In this document: positions 1-12,263 of the stretch, piece by piece
Layout of the letters: each line of letters starts with the position of its first letter
Position numbering within the stretch: position 1 is the first letter of the stretch
NCBI GenBank assembly: GCA_012934845.2
Contig: WNNJ02003641.1
Span: 248,001 to 312,000 of the forward strand
Direction: 5' to 3'
DNA from: Pomphorhynchus laevis
Lineage: Eukaryota > Acanthocephala > Palaeacanthocephala > Echinorhynchida > Pomphorhynchidae
DNA: 64,000 bases
Made by a program: the position numbers and the translations under genes
The notes under the pieces: generated by a model
Databases searched by the model: none
Told to the model about the DNA's origin: nothing
What the model saw: only the letters and a program-made list of their open reading frames with translations

Positions 1-1449
1 ACTCGTTTAACTCATTTCACAACCTTGTTTAACTCGTCCATCCGCAGTCGTATCTTCCCTTCACACTGGAAATCCGCAATCGTTCGTCCCCTCCTTAAGA
101 AACAATCGCTCGACCCCTCCCTTCCTTCTAGCTATCGCCCCATTTCACTACTCCCTACTCTTTCGAAGCTCTTAGAACGCCTCATCTTAATACAAATCAA
201 CGCTTATCTCTCCTCATCCAATCTGTACCCTCCTTTCCAATCCGCTTTCCGCTCTAATCACTCGACAGAAATCGCATGCATAAAAGTGTACAACGACTTA
301 CTCATTTCTCGAGACAAGGCTCTATATAGTGTTCTCATCTCCCTCGACCTCTCCTCCGCATTCGACATTGTCGACCACTCCGTCCTCCTTTCTCGCCTTC
401 GTTATGATTACGGATTTTCTTCCTCCTCCGTAGCATGGTTCGCCTCATATCTATCCGACCGTTTCTTTCGCGTCTGGTCTAATTCATCATCCTCCCCTCC
501 CATCCCTATTTTTTGCGGGGTCCCACAAGGTTCAGTCCTAGGTCCCCTGCTTTTCTCTCTTCTGCTTGGCGATCTATCTCCGTTTATCAAACCTTACTCC
601 TTTAAGGTCATGCAATACGCCGATGACATTCTAATCTATGCTCATGCACCCGCACATCGCATACACGATATCGGCATTTCTGCCTCCAACTGTCTTTCTT
701 CTATCTACAAACGTCTCTCCAATCTCCATCTCGTTCTAAACCCCGAAAAGTCCAAAATAATGTGGATCCTTCCCCGTAAACCAAACATATCTCCTCCCAT
801 TGTATCTTTTGCCTCATCGATCATCCCTATAGTCCACAATCTCACTTTCTTAGGCTTCCATTTTAATGATCACCTTTCCCTTAAACCCTTCGTCCGTGAC
901 AAGGTCCGCTCGTCTAACTTAATTCTCCGTGACATCCGCCGTATCCGCCCCCTTATCGACTTCCGTTCTTGTATGTCTCTTCTTTCATCGCTTCTTTTCC
1001 CTAAAATCGATTACTGCCTTAGCCTTATCGCCAATTATCCAAAATCCATCATCCTACCCCTACAACGAATAATCAACACCGCCGTTCGAGTGCTCTTTCG
1101 TCTCCGTCGCTTCGACCACACATCTACATATTTTGCCCAACTCTCATGGCCCACCATCCACATCCGCATCAAACTCCGCCTTCTTCTCGTTACTTTTCGT
1201 CTCATCGCTGTCGGCTCCCCATCGTTCATCAACCTTCCTTTCTTAGACGATACTCGCCCCACCTCGCTATCGCTTCGTTCCTGTCATACCCTCTTACTCC
1301 ACGTTCCTAATTACTCCAACAACTACGGTCTCCGATCCTTCCTCGTCGCCGCCTCACTCGCCTGGAATCAACTCCCTCTCAACGTCCGCCGCGCTCCCTC
1401 CTTTTTCACATTCAAACACCTCCTCCGTTCACACCTTCTCGACACCTGA
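1..1449 (+). CDS. LINE ORF2 C-terminal part: reverse transcriptase
   Basis: An open frame runs from the window edge to the stop at 1447-1449, so the left end is partial. It encodes the reverse transcriptase that copies the LINE RNA at a nicked target. Visible motifs are NYRPISLLP-like SYRPISLLPTLSKLLERLI, the catalytic LDLSSAFDIVDH, GVPQGSVLGPLLF and YADDILIY. The C-terminus ends in the AWNQLPLNVR...FKHLLRSHLL block usual in the CR1/L2 group. No RNase H domain is seen. The frame has no internal stop in this part. The clade call (L2 versus CR1/Rex1) is an inference from motif style. Confidence 0.88.
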   Translation, partial: TRLTHFTTLFNSSIRSRIFPSHWKSAIVRPLLKKQSLDPSLPSSYRPISLLPTLSKLLERLILIQINAYLSSSNLYPPFQSAFRSNHSTEIACIKVYNDLLISRDKALYSVLISLDLSSAFDIVDHSVLLSRLRYDYGFSSSSVAWFASYLSDRFFRVWSNSSSSPPIPIFCGVPQGSVLGPLLFSLLLGDLSPFIKPYSFKVMQYADDILIYAHAPAHRIHDIGISASNCLSSIYKRLSNLHLVLNPEKSKIMWILPRKPNISPPIVSFASSIIPIVHNLTFLGFHFNDHLSLKPFVRDKVRSSNLILRDIRRIRPLIDFRSCMSLLSSLLFPKIDYCLSLIANYPKSIILPLQRIINTAVRVLFRLRRFDHTSTYFAQLSWPTIHIRIKLRLLLVTFRLIAVGSPSFINLPFLDDTRPTSLSLRSCHTLLLHVPNYSNNYGLRSFLVAASLAWNQLPLNVRRAPSFFTFKHLLRSHLLDT

Positions 1450-1530
1450 TTCACAGTCTTGTTTTGTTGTGGTCATGTAAGCGTGCGCTGGCACGCATTT
1501 GCCACGTTAAAATAAATCGTTTTTTTTAAA
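1..1530 (+). mobile_element. Family A LINE (L2/CR1-like), 3' part
   Basis: The left part of this non-LTR retrotransposon is outside the window. What remains is the reverse-transcriptase half of ORF2, a short 3' UTR and a terminal tail of T and A runs near 1515-1530. The same family occurs at 33317-37303 (minus, nearly full length), 47740-48358 (truncated) and 43602-43650 (a tail only). Base composition is clearly more GC- and pyrimidine-rich than the surrounding DNA. Close similarity to the 33-37 kb copy suggests both are fairly young. Confidence 0.9.
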
Positions 1531-1625
1531 TGAGTTTGAAATCCTTTTGCATATACACGATCAATTATACTTGCATGAGAAATATATATAAACGAGTATT
1601 TGAAAAAATTAGTGAACAATTAAGC

Positions 1626-2700
1626 ATGTCGGAGCTTCAAAGCTCGTTATTTTGCAACGAATTTCAAGCCAACAAGGAAGAAGCGAATGCTCCTGGTCAT
1701 CAATTCTCTTCCAAAGGTAGGACGGACTCACAAGTAAGTGGTGAATTTTGTTTTCTGGACTCGGATAAGGGGATATTACCCCCTATTCCAAAGCTAGCAC
1801 ACTTGTGCATAATAAAGGCGTCAAAACCTATTGAAAAACATAAATTGTTCCAAACGTTTCTTCGTGATTTTATTAGTCTTCACGACTAAAGAGTTATATT
1901 TAACTCTGTTAAGGTTTATCCCAACTCAGTGAAGATTTCTTTTACTAACGCTTCAATATTGGATGAGTATAAGGCTTATTTCGAGGAGCATTATCTGGAT
2001 CACAGGTCGATCACTATCAAGCCGCTCCAATGTAGCCTGAAGATTTCGAACTTTCCACTGTACTTAGAAGATGATGACTCGAACAAGCTCAAGAGTCGCT
2101 TCAAATTGCACTCAGTTAGGCAGGTACTCGTGAAGGGGGCGAGCCCCTCTCAGTTGGATTTGCGAATGCTGACTTAGATAGTGGACTACTATTATCCCGT
2201 TCCTCAGGCAACCCCTTTATGGGTTTTAACTAAAAATTTTCAATAATTGAGGAAGACAGATAGACGTTCCCCCACTGTCAAAGATGCCACTGCTGGGGAC
2301 ATTGGAAGTCTACATGCAGTAAGGCTTAAACATGTAAGGTATGTGGAACGACTGAGTGTACCCACATAGTCTGCAATGAAAAATGTCTGGCACCTCCTTC
2401 GTGGATTAACTGCCGTGGGGATCATCCTGCATGGTCGCGCAAGTGCGCCTCCTTCAAGAATTATCGTCAACGATTTATGAAACCCCCGTCTCACTCCTAT
2501 GTAGAGGATGCTGTTCCAGTCGAAATGTCTAACAACGACATCCTTACACTTTTGGAGAATCAAAAACGCACAATCATCGCTGAGCTAAAGGCCTTGTTTA
2601 TCTCTCTGGTCACTCCTACTGTCACTCAGTTTCCAGTAGACCTAAAGTCAACCCCCAAACTAAGAAGAGGGGGTTCTGCCAGTATGGTTCACCCACTTTA
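1626..2700 (+). pseudogene. LINE family D ORF1 (zinc-knuckle nucleic-acid-binding protein), broken
   Basis: Three open pieces in this stretch read as one LINE ORF1 interrupted by stops and frame changes: about 1626-1889, 1929-2177 and 2250-2700. The last piece has Cys/His clusters of the gag-like zinc-knuckle type (CQRCHCWGHWKSTC, then CKVCGTTECTH, then CRGDHPAWSRKC) before a basic, Ser/Thr-rich tail. Such proteins coat the LINE RNA. A parallel, more degraded ORF1 occurs in copy 2 at about 5880-6800 with the same SRKC segment. It is not functional as it stands. Confidence 0.65.
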
Positions 2701-2859
2701 GGTGGGAAAGATTCTAAAAGACTTAAGTGCTTCTCAGGGAAATGAAGATATTGCCTTGGGGGGCCTGGCCTGTGATTGGGCTACTTGCAAGGGGGCAACC
2801 CTCTTGCACCTAGTTCTGTCTAGGTTGGCATCCCCCCTTCCAACTAATTTAACATAATA

Positions 2860-5510
2860 GTGAGTAAACCCGAGGCTTTTTCACTGAATATTCTTCAGTG
2901 GAATTCGGGAGGTGCTTATGCCCTTAGACTTTTATCTGGTAGAGACGCAGATGTTATAGTCCTTCGGGAGACGCGGTCTATTCGTCTCTCCCAGAACATT
3001 ACTCGACACATCCAAAAGCACATTTATACCCACTATACTCCGTACAAAACCCCACCTCACTCCTCTTCATCTCAAGGACTCTTGACCTTAGTTAAATGCT
3101 CCCTAAGGTCTTCCCTCCTGTTGAATTACTCTTGTCCAGCCCTGTCTTGTTTGGTAGTTTAACTCGTTAAGAACGGTAAACGTCTCAGTATAGCCAATGT
3201 CTACATTCGTCCAGGGGAGATTCACAAGAACCGTGAACTCCTGGATGGGATTATCGATGGCGGCTTTGACATGATACTAGGAGATTTCAACGACAGAACT
3301 GGTCGTTGGATCAACGCATCGATACGCAGAGCTAGGAACGGTTACTTCATTCATAAACCACCGTCCCTCTCATTTCATTGCACATCAACAAATTCAATCC
3401 TCGATATTTTACTGCTCCACTCGAGGTGGTTGCTTAAACCCCTCTGTACGGAGCAGTCGCGTCAACAGCTGTCCACCTCTCATGACCTCATTCGTTGGCG
3501 GATAGAGCAGGACACGCTGCTGAGAAGGAGGTTTCACTTTGATCCAATCAGAGTGGCCTTCTTTCAGGCGGCTATCCAGCGCTTCCCCCGGATAGGAAAT
3601 AAGAGTCTAACCGAATTCAATACCTACCTCTTTTCACAAGCTACCGGGATTCATTCGAAAACCTATAAAGGTCGCATTTACAATCCCACTCCTACAAAAC
3701 TCAAGGTTCTTGCCAAATTACTAAACCTCCCTAATCTCTCTGCTTCCGCTAGACAAACTCTCTCGACTGAATACTGGAGCACTAGGTATAGGTTCCAGCT
3801 GAGTAAGGATAAGGCGAGTATTAGTCAATTCATAAAAATGACGTTTATTTTAAATTTTATTTTTTATTTTTATTTTTTAACTTGATTAAAATTATAGAAC
3901 ATCTAAAAACAATTATTAATTTTATTATTTAATTATTAAATTTTGATTTAGCATTATTATGTTTTGTTTATTTTATAATTATATAACAATACGTAGACTC
4001 AGTTAGCTGATTTATATTGCCAGTCTTAAGCCGCCTCAGTCTTCTTTTTGGAAGGTATTCATGAAGGAGAAGTTTGTATGTTGGAAGGATAGAGCATTGG
4101 GTTGGATAGGTAAGATATGGCCTTGATAAAGTTTTGAAGGAGTCACTAGCCCATCACAATTATGGAGCCACTCAATCACCTCAACAAATCCCACCCTGGG
4201 GTGACTACAGGAGTAAGGATTTATCGGTGAATGACATTCTCGACTCCTAGGGTTCACTTCCGGGCACCTCCAAATCCGTCGCTCCACTTTCTTCTCGTGT
4301 ATGTCAGCTTCTGACTGCCGATCAGAGAAGTGAGGTGGCCGTCACAATGCTATTAGCCTCCCCTTCCGATGTAGCAGACATCAATATTAGTAAACGTGTT
4401 TTTATCCCTAAGGTTAAATCCTGCTCTTGTCCTAAAGACCTGCGTCCCATCTCAATACAAAATGCCCTCGTGTCGATTTACGAGAAAGCGCTTGCGCGTA
4501 AAATCCGCGATCACTTGTTAAGGCGTAATTTGATCCGTCCTGGTTTTCATGGGTTCGTCAAAGGGCGCTCGGTCCATTCAGCAGTAGGTGAGGTGGAGCA
4601 GTTTTGTCGGGAAAATAGCCATCGTCTGGTAGTGGCCGTATTCCTGGACTTCTCTGCTGCATTTGACCGCATCTCCATTCCCTTCGTGACATCTTCTCTC
4701 AGGTCCCTCGGGTTGCCTGCGAGAATAGTAAACAGGGTGGAGATACTGCTGTGCACCAAGCGTTTTTATTATGAAGACGACCCTGATGCGCGTCAGTTCT
4801 ACCCTATTACGGGCGTGCCTCAAGGCTCCCCTCTTTCTCCTATCTTATATCTTGCTGCTTCCATCATTCTATTCAAAATATTTAAACGTGAACAACGTCT
4901 AGTGGTGTACGCTGATGACATCACAGCCTTGTTCACTGGACACAGGTTCAAGTACGTAGTCTCTGACATCAGCCGTTTCTTTTTAAGATTAAAAGACCAG
5001 TTACCCATATTCAATCTTATTTTAAACTCAGCTAAATCGCAGGTGGTCGTCTTTCATGGCACCCCTGCAACAAACAAAAACTTAAGAGATTAGCACTCTC
5101 TGTGCTCTCCTCCATATTTGCCTCTGAACCACTTCCCACCTTCATAAGTCGAGTAAAATACCTGGGGTTCACCGTTACGGTGAACTGGTCGGCGAAAGCT
5201 GACCTGGATAGACTTAAACGTATTCTGAAGAAAGCTAGGTGTGCTCTGAAACGGGCTCAGCATCTGTCATTGAAAGGGAGCCCAGGTGCGCCTTTGGGGC
5301 ACTTGGGCTATCTCGGGATTAGTCTTCTTCTCAAGAGGACGTCCACCAGAGCAAAGGCTAAGGTTTCTTAAGCTTTTCGTCTCTCGTTTACCAAGCATAG
5401 TCCGCGCCAATTGGATTCTTCGGGGGGAGGGGAGGTGAAAGACCCCAAGTGGTTCAGTCGGAAGGCGGCGTGTTGGCTCGGTTGGGGGCTCAGATCCCTT
5501 TGGACCTGAG
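2860..5510 (+). pseudogene. LINE family D ORF2 (endonuclease plus reverse transcriptase), broken
   Basis: The start of ORF2 shows an apurinic-type endonuclease: ILQWNSGG near 2890, VIVLRETRSIR near 2960, ANVYIRPGE near 3200 and LGDFNDRTGRW near 3280. The reverse transcriptase lies at 4335-5093, with DLRPISIQNALVSIYEKAL, FLDFSAAFDRISIP, GVPQGSPLSPILY and YADDITALF. A short tail (SRVKYLGFTVTV, then a Lys/Arg-rich helix) ends near 5500, without a visible RNase H domain. An in-frame stop sits near 3160, the frame shifts after 5093, and a 189-bp Naiad tail splits the gene at 3826-4014. Copy 2 keeps the uninterrupted target sequence. Confidence 0.75.
3826..4014 (+). mobile_element. Naiad 3' tail inserted in LINE copy 1
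   Basis: This AT-rich block has no counterpart in family D copy 2, where the sequence around 8090 runs straight through. It is nearly identical, in opposite orientation, to the 3' end of the Naiad element at 12093-12300. It ends in the conserved motif ACGTAGACTCAGTTAGCTGA. Flanking TATT on both sides may be a short target duplication. It is an extreme 5' truncation of a Penelope-like element, or a non-autonomous derivative carrying only the tail. Confidence 0.75.
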
Positions 5511-5650
5511 GCCATGAAAGAGAAAGGGAAGATGAAAAAACGAAGGGAAATTCTGTCATTTTTTATCTGAGTTGGTTATGACCTACTTTTTTTATTCTTG
5601 CATGCTATATTTTGGTGTATTTAATAAAGTCTTTATTTATTTATTTATTA

Positions 5651-8600
5651 CTTTTTGTAATTACGTATTCTGCACCGGAAAAAAGCGTGTCGGAGGAACA
5701 AAGGATTGTAAAAAATCAGTTTTCCAGTTGAATTGCTAGAAAAAAAAACAATGAAAAAAAAGACTAAAGAAAGGTAAATGCTGGTCTTAAATCGCCTGTT
5801 CTAAAGATTAGTGAAATTTCAATTGTTGCTAGAGATGGGGAGGTACTTCCTCTATCCCAAAACTGAAAAATTTGATCATTATAAAGATCAAAAAGCCTAT
5901 GGAAAGGCATTTATCGTTTAACTTCTTCTTACGGTCGTTTGCCGAGCAATTATCAAACAGAGCCATTTTTAACTAGGAAAAACTAAATTAAACAGAATTA
6001 AAGATATCTTTTACGAACTCAGACCTCTTAAAGGGGAATATTAAATACTTTGAATCTTCACTGTTGGAGTATGGGTCCATATACTCTAAACCCATACTTG
6101 CCATGCTAAAAGTATCTAACCTACCATGTTAAATGGAAGAGAATGATGTCGTATTGCTAAAGAAAACATAAAATATCGTACTACCGTTCAATAATGGGCA
6201 AGAGCGGACACCCAATACCAGTCGGATTTTTTCCGCTCCCCTAGAGCAGGCGAATTGCTGGCTAATTCGGCTTGTTATCCTTTCATGGGATTGAATCTCA
6301 GATTTTCTATAATCGACAAAGACGAGTTCACATTTCCTAACTTCAGTCGATGCCATAAATGGGGGCACTGAGCCTCCAGCTGCAGTAAACCATTTAGATG
6401 TGGGGGTGTGTGGCTCCCCCGGTGCCCGGCTATGTTGGCAGAAGAAAAATGTGTTGCCCCCCCCATTATGATCTAACTGTAAGAAAGCCATTCTGCATGG
6501 AGCAGAAAATGCAGCAATTTAAAATTATATCGAAGTGGATTAAACAAGTCTGCTGCCCAACCGAAATCCTGTACCTTTGCAAATGCTGCCACCCGTATGA
6601 GGGGCGATGACCTTATGCGGGAAGTTGATTTAAGTATTAAAACAATGTATAAGAAGATGGAAGATTTAGTAACCTCTGTTCTTGCCGCGTTCTGTACCAA
6701 CCCTACTATTCCATCATCAACGGCAATTCCATCATCCAAAAAAGAGGGGGGTTTCGGCTCATGCCATCCCCATCACCCTTTCAAGATCGGCAAGCTCTAG
6801 AAGAGTAAGAACATAAGGGGAAATGAAGATGCTGCTCATAAGCAAGTACCTACCCCAGTTGGTTCTAGTGACGGGAAGGGGAACCTTCTCGTTCCTAGCC
6901 CCGTCTAGGTAGGCAATCCCACATCTAAAGAGGAAGATGGAGATAATCCCATCCCCTTTAAAGTTAGGAAAGATGCTAAAGAGGAAGAGAGTAGCCGCTC
7001 GGGGAAATAAAGATGCTGTCCATGTGCAAGTACCCACCTTGAACAGTGCTAGTGGCGGAAAAGGAAACCTTCCCGTCCCTGGCTCTGTCTAGGTCGGCAA
7101 TCCCACTTCCAAATATTCCATCACAATGCAGTGTACTCGTGAGCCTTTTTCACTGAATATCCTTTAGTGGAATTCGGGAGGTGCTTCTGCCTTTAGACTT
7201 CTATCCGGTAGAGTTGAAGATGTTATAGTCTTTCAAGAGACGCGGTCTATCCGTCTCCCCCAAGACATTACTCGATTTATTCCAAAGCACATTTGTTCCC
7301 ACTATACTCCGTACATAACCCCACCTCACTCCACTTTATCTCAAGGACTCTTCACCTTAGTTAAGTGCTTTTTAAGGTGTTCCCTCCTGTTGAACTATTC
7401 ATGTCCAGCTATGTCCTGTTTAGTAGTTTCACTCTGTAAGACCGTTTAACGCCTCAGTCTAGCCAATGTCTACATCCGTCCAGAGGAGATACACAAGAAA
7501 CGTGACCTCTGGATAGTATTATCGACAACGGCTATGACATGATACTTGAGAATTTCAACGACATATCTGGTCGTTGGATCAATGCAGCAATTCGCAGAGC
7601 TAGGAACGGTTATCTTATTTACAAACTATCATGCCTTACCTTTCATTGCACATCAACAAATTCTATCCTCTACATTTTACTGCTTCACTCGAGGTAGTTC
7701 TTAAAACCCCGCTGCACGGAGCAGTCGCGCCAGCAATTGTCCACATCTCATGACCTTTTTCGTTGGAGAATTGAGAAAGATACGTTGCTTCGAAGGAGGT
7801 TTCAGTTTGATCTAATCAGAGTGGGCTTCTTTCAAGCGGCTATCTAACTCTTTACCAGAAAAGAAAATGAGAGTCTGACCAAATTTAATACCTACCTCTT
7901 TTCGCAAGATACTGCGATTTTATCGACTACTTATAAAGGTCGTATATGCATTCTTACTCCGACGATACTTAAGGCCCTAGTTTAAATGCTACACCTCCCT
8001 AATCTCTCTGTTTCCACTAGACAGGCTTTTTCGAATGAATGCTGGAACAGTAAATATAGGTTCCAGCTGCGTAGGGATAGGACGAGTATTGCTCGCCTTA
8101 GTCCTTCTCAGTCTGCCTTTTGGAAGATTTTCAAAAGGAGAAGTTTGTTTGTTCGAAGGATAGAGCATTGGGTTGGATAGAGAATGTAGGCCTTGATAAA
8201 GTTTTGAAGGAGTCACTAGCCCGACATAACTATGGAGCCACTAAATCACTGCAACCAATCCCGCCTTGAGGTAACTTCAGGAGTAGGGACCTATCTGTTA
8301 CGGATATCCTTAACTCCTGTGATTTACTCCCCGCCACCTCCCAATCTGTCGCTCTATTTTCCTCTCGGGTCTGTCAGCTTTTGACCACTGATCAGAGAAG
8401 AGAGGTGGCCGTCACAATGCCTTTAGCCTCCCCATCCGATATAGCAGGCATCAATATTGGTAAGCGTGTTTTTATTCCTAAGAAAAATCTTGTTCTGTGC
8501 CTTAAAGATCTGCGACCTATTTTGATTCAAAATGCCCTCGTCTCGATTTACGAAAAAGCGTTGCGCGTAAAATCAGCGACAATTTAAGTAGGCGTAATTT

Positions 8601-9690
8601 GATCCTTACAGGTTTTCGTGGGTTTGTCAAAGGTCGGTCGGTCTATTCAGCAGTTGGTGAAGTGGAGCAGTTTTGTCGGGTCAATAGCCATCTTATAGTT
8701 GTTGCTGCTTCCCTTGACGTTTCTGCTGCATTTGACCGTATCTCCATTCCCTTTGTGATCTCTTTCCTCAGGTTCCTCGGGTTGCCTGCGAGAATAGTGA
8801 ACAGGGTGGAGATTCTGCTGTACACCAGGCGATTTTACTATGATGACGACCGTGATGCGCGTCAGTTCTAACTTATTACGGGGGCCTAAGGTTCCCTTCT
8901 TTTTCCAATCTTATATCTTGCTAATTTCATTTACCTTTTTAAAATATTCAAACGCAAACAACGTCTAGTGGTGTACGCTGATGACACCACAGCCCTGTTC
9001 GCTGAACGCAGGTTTAAAGACGTGGTCTCTGACATCAGCCGTTTCTTTTTCAAGATTAAAAGACCAGCTACCCCAATCCAATCTTATTTTAAACTTAGCA
9101 AAATCGCAGGTGGTAGTCTTTCATGTCTCTCCTGCAAGAAATCAAAAACTTACGAGACTAGTACTCTCTGCGCTCTCCTCCAAATTCTTTCTGAACCACT
9201 CCCCACCTTTATAAGTCCAGTAAAATACCCGGGGTTCACTGTTACGGTGAAAAAGTCGGGGAAAGCTGACCTGGATAGACTCAAACGTATGCTGAAGAAA
9301 GCTAGGTGGCCTTGAAACGGGCTCAACATCTGTCATTGAAAAGGAAACCCAGGTGCGCCTCTGGGGCACTTGGGTTCTCGGGATTTGTCTTATTTTCGAG
9401 AGGACGTACCCCAGAGCAAAGGCTAAGGTTTCTTAAGCTCCTCGTTTCTCGTTTACCCAGCATATTCGGTGGGGGTATGAATGACCCCGGTAGGTTTAGT
9501 CGGAGGGCGCCGAGTTGATCGGTTGGTGGGCTTAGATCTCCCTGGACCTGAGGCCGTAAAGAAGAAGATGTATCTAGAAGACTACCATGGTTGAGTACGA
9601 AACATTTTGGTTGTTATTGACTATTGACTGTTCTATTTTGTGATGTCTCATTAAACTTTTGGATTTAAAAAAACCTTTATTATTACGTAA
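5651..9690 (+). mobile_element. Family D LINE, copy 2 (degraded)
   Basis: A second copy of the family D LINE lies immediately downstream of copy 1 in the same orientation. It can be followed along its whole length: ORF1 remnants (about 5880-6800, with zinc-knuckle pieces), endonuclease remnants (7140-8080), reverse transcriptase pieces at 8381-8587, 8599-8871 and 8968-9315 with DVSAAFDRISIP and VYADDTTALF, and a 3' end with an A-rich run near 9665. Many stops and small indels make it older than copy 1. It does not contain the Naiad-tail insertion, so that insertion postdates their common ancestor. Confidence 0.78.
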
Positions 9691-9789
9691 TTGATCACGT
9701 TTTGTGTATTTTGTGTTTATGAAATTTTTTTTGAATTATTTAAAGTAGCCATCTCAATAATATTAGCAGCTATAACAATTATTATTAAA

Positions 9790-9985
9790 TCACAATTTCA
9801 ATTCAAATAACTAGCAATCAAGCAATTATCATTTGTTAATGTTCAAATAAGTGGCAACATCAAGTTATTATGATTAACTTGTTTTAAACATTTGAAGTAA
9901 TATGAAGTTAGTTGATAAAGTATGCTGGAAAAGTATACGTGAAGAATACATTTTTAAATTATTACTAAAGTAAATGACATATAAT
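9790..9985. repeat. Tandem duplication, unit 1
   Basis: This segment and 10090-10276 are diverged copies, sharing stretches such as AAATAACTAGCAATCAAGCA, followed by the same order of AT-rich words. The offset is about 300 bp. No coding signal is seen. Confidence 0.75.
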
Positions 9986-10089
9986 TAAAGAGTGTAAAAA
10001 GTTTAAAAATATAAAGGTTGGAATTAAATAGAATGATTATAAATATAACCACAATTATAATCACAATTATAAATAAATCAAAATTTAAA

Positions 10090-10276
10090 TTACAATTTGA
10101 ATTCAAATAACTAGCAATCAAGCAATTAACATTTGTAAATGTTCAAATACGTTGCAACTTCAAGTTATTATAATTAACTTGTTCTAAACATTTAAAGTAA
10201 TGTACAGTTAGCAGGAAAAGTGTGCATGAAGAATAAATTTTTAAATAGTTACTAAAGTAAATAACATATAATTAAC
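10090..10276. repeat. Tandem duplication, unit 2
   Basis: Second copy of the 9790-9985 segment in the same orientation, with scattered substitutions and small gaps. Confidence 0.75.
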
Positions 10277-11477
10277 GAAAAAAACATTTAGTTCAAAATA
10301 AAGCTATGAATTTAAAAGGAATTCATTTTCCTATGAATCTGATAATTGAAATAATTTCCAGATATTGATATTTTCAGCCAAAGAAAAGAATATGACCAGA
10401 AAAATGTATTAGAAATGATAATTTTAAAAAGATAAATACATTAAATATTGAATTTCAAAAGTAAATTTATGAATTTAGAAAAATGCAAATTTCTAACAAT
10501 AATTTTCAAATTATGTAATTTATATTTTTGGCATCACAAAACTTTTTATAAATTGATGTTTAATTTTACTGAACCCAATATTGTCCGAGAAATGTGTGGA
10601 ATATAACGATGAAAAATAGAATAGTTGTAGGCGACAACGCCTATCATTAATTGCAATTACTAAAACAGCAATAATTAAACATGGCTTAGATGACTCAATG
10701 TACAATCCTTATACGTAGGTGGACTCATCACTTATCGTATAGTGATATATACCAAATAAAGTTAAAACAAGTAATCCTACGATCTGTTGTTTTGTTGTTA
10801 CTGCGAATAATTTATAGAAAGTGCCTCATCACTACGAGCAATAGAGGGAGGACAAACTCTAGACACCCATATCACCACAATTTTATTTGAGTCCAGTGAA
10901 AGCGACTGAAATAAGCGACATTATAAGCGACTGAAATTCTACAATCAATATACCCAACATGCCCTATACGATAGTGTCAAAGGACAATGTTAAGGACGAA
11001 TCTTTTAACTGTTAAAAATTATAAAAATTGTGTGGATTCTTAATGTGGATCTCTCCCACATCTCGCAAGATATTGTGATTGCTCACTATTCGTGAGCAAA
11101 ACGCGAAATTACGGTATTCCCCTTGATAACAAAATCATTTTTAATCGAATTGGCGGATTACTCATATACATTTGTTGTAGACATAATAAAGTCGAAACGA
11201 GCAAGCTCGTAACGGAAAGGTAATCCTAAGATTACTATGAATTAAAGGCTGTAAAAGATTAAAACATTAAGTTCAAAATCAAATAAAATATACAAAGCTA
11301 TGAATTTAACGGGCGAATTATAATACGAATATTTTCTATTGATTGCTAAAAATCAGAATTTTTTAAAGATAGCAAAATTTGTTAATCTGCTGTTCTTCAA
11401 TCTGGATTTGTGAACATTAATTCTAAGTTAGAAGTCATATTAATGAATAATTTACTTTAAAAACTGTTCAATTGTAG

Positions 11478-11722
11478 ATGCATACAGTAGTCTTGTCCTT
11501 TTGGATCACCACATGCTTTGTTATGCGAGCTGTCACTGATGTTCGTACAGTTTGTGATCTGAGTAATAGAGAAATAACGGAAATTAATGATATTGCAAAA
11601 CAGTCTACACCCTCTGTAAATATAGCGGGCAACGATCAAATACAAAATCTCGAATGTTCTCAACGCATTCGTGAAATTGCTTATTGCATACAAAATAACT
11701 GCTCGTGGCAATGCGACGAGTT
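11478..11722 (+). CDS. LRR gene, first coding exon: signal peptide and Cys-containing N-cap
   Basis: The ATG at 11478 opens an 81-codon exon. It starts with a hydrophobic signal peptide (MHTVVLSFWITTCFVMRA) followed by a Cys-containing region (VCDLSNREITEI, LECSQ, YCIQNNCSWQCDEL), as in the N-terminal cap of extracellular LRR proteins. It ends with two bases of a Leu codon (TT) at a consensus donor GTAAGT, giving a phase-2 intron. The downstream LRR exons have the matching phase. A secreted or cell-surface LRR protein is therefore likely. The exon pattern (signal-peptide exon, then one LRR per exon, all phase 2) is known from LGR-type receptors and some other LRR proteins. The family is not established here. 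Confidence 0.7.
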
Positions 11723-12092
11723 GTAAGTAATATTTGGTTATTTTATTTTTATTCAAATGTATTTGTTGAACTACATGTCGCAACATCGTTACGACATTAT
11801 TGATCGTGCATGCAGAATATATATCAACAAAGAATATACACTGCATATTGATTTTGCAAGATTATAGTTCAAAATGCTTTTTCGAAATTATTCATAGGTA
11901 ACCTTGAAGTTAGACGCTTGCATAAAATTGATTCATGGAATTCCAGTTTACCTTGCAAATGGCTAGTTGCTACAGCCATATTACATTATCAAAGTTCTCA
12001 TTGCATTTGTTCTAATTACTTGACAATATTTAAGTCGTTATTTAGATATAAATATATGTACACATAATTTAGAATTAATTGGAAATTTCGAA

Positions 12093-12232
12093 TTAATTAA
12101 ATCAGCTAACTGAGTCTACGTATTGTTATATAATTATAAAATAAACAAAACATAATAATGCTAAATCAAAATTTAATAATTAAATAATAAAATTAATAAT
12201 TGTTTTTAGATTTTCTATAATTTTAATCAAGT

Positions 12233-12263
<31 letters not shown>

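Larger units (their letters stand above)
1540..5650 (+). mobile_element. Family D LINE, copy 1 (CCHC ORF1, EN, RT)
   Basis: Non-LTR retrotransposon with two ORFs: an ORF1 with zinc knuckles (about 1620-2700) and an ORF2 with endonuclease and reverse transcriptase (about 2860-5500). It ends in a TTTA-rich run at 5618-5650. Copy 2 follows head to tail from about 5651, and a small 3' piece lies at 45198-45330. The coding region is broken by several stops and by a Naiad-tail insertion at 3826-4014. The 5' limit is not sharp. The RT motif QGSPLSPILY suggests the I/Outcast/R1 side of LINE diversity, but the clade is not certain. Confidence 0.82.
9690..11470. other. AT-rich non-coding stretch upstream of the LRR gene
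   Basis: No convincing gene is seen here; the small ORFs present have no recognisable motifs. The stretch holds a tandem duplication (9790-9985 and 10090-10276) and scattered shorter repeats, for example the block at 10275-10330 that recurs near 11255-11320. The first coding exon of the LRR gene follows at 11478, so the promoter and any 5' UTR exon should be here, but I cannot point to them. Confidence 0.5.
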
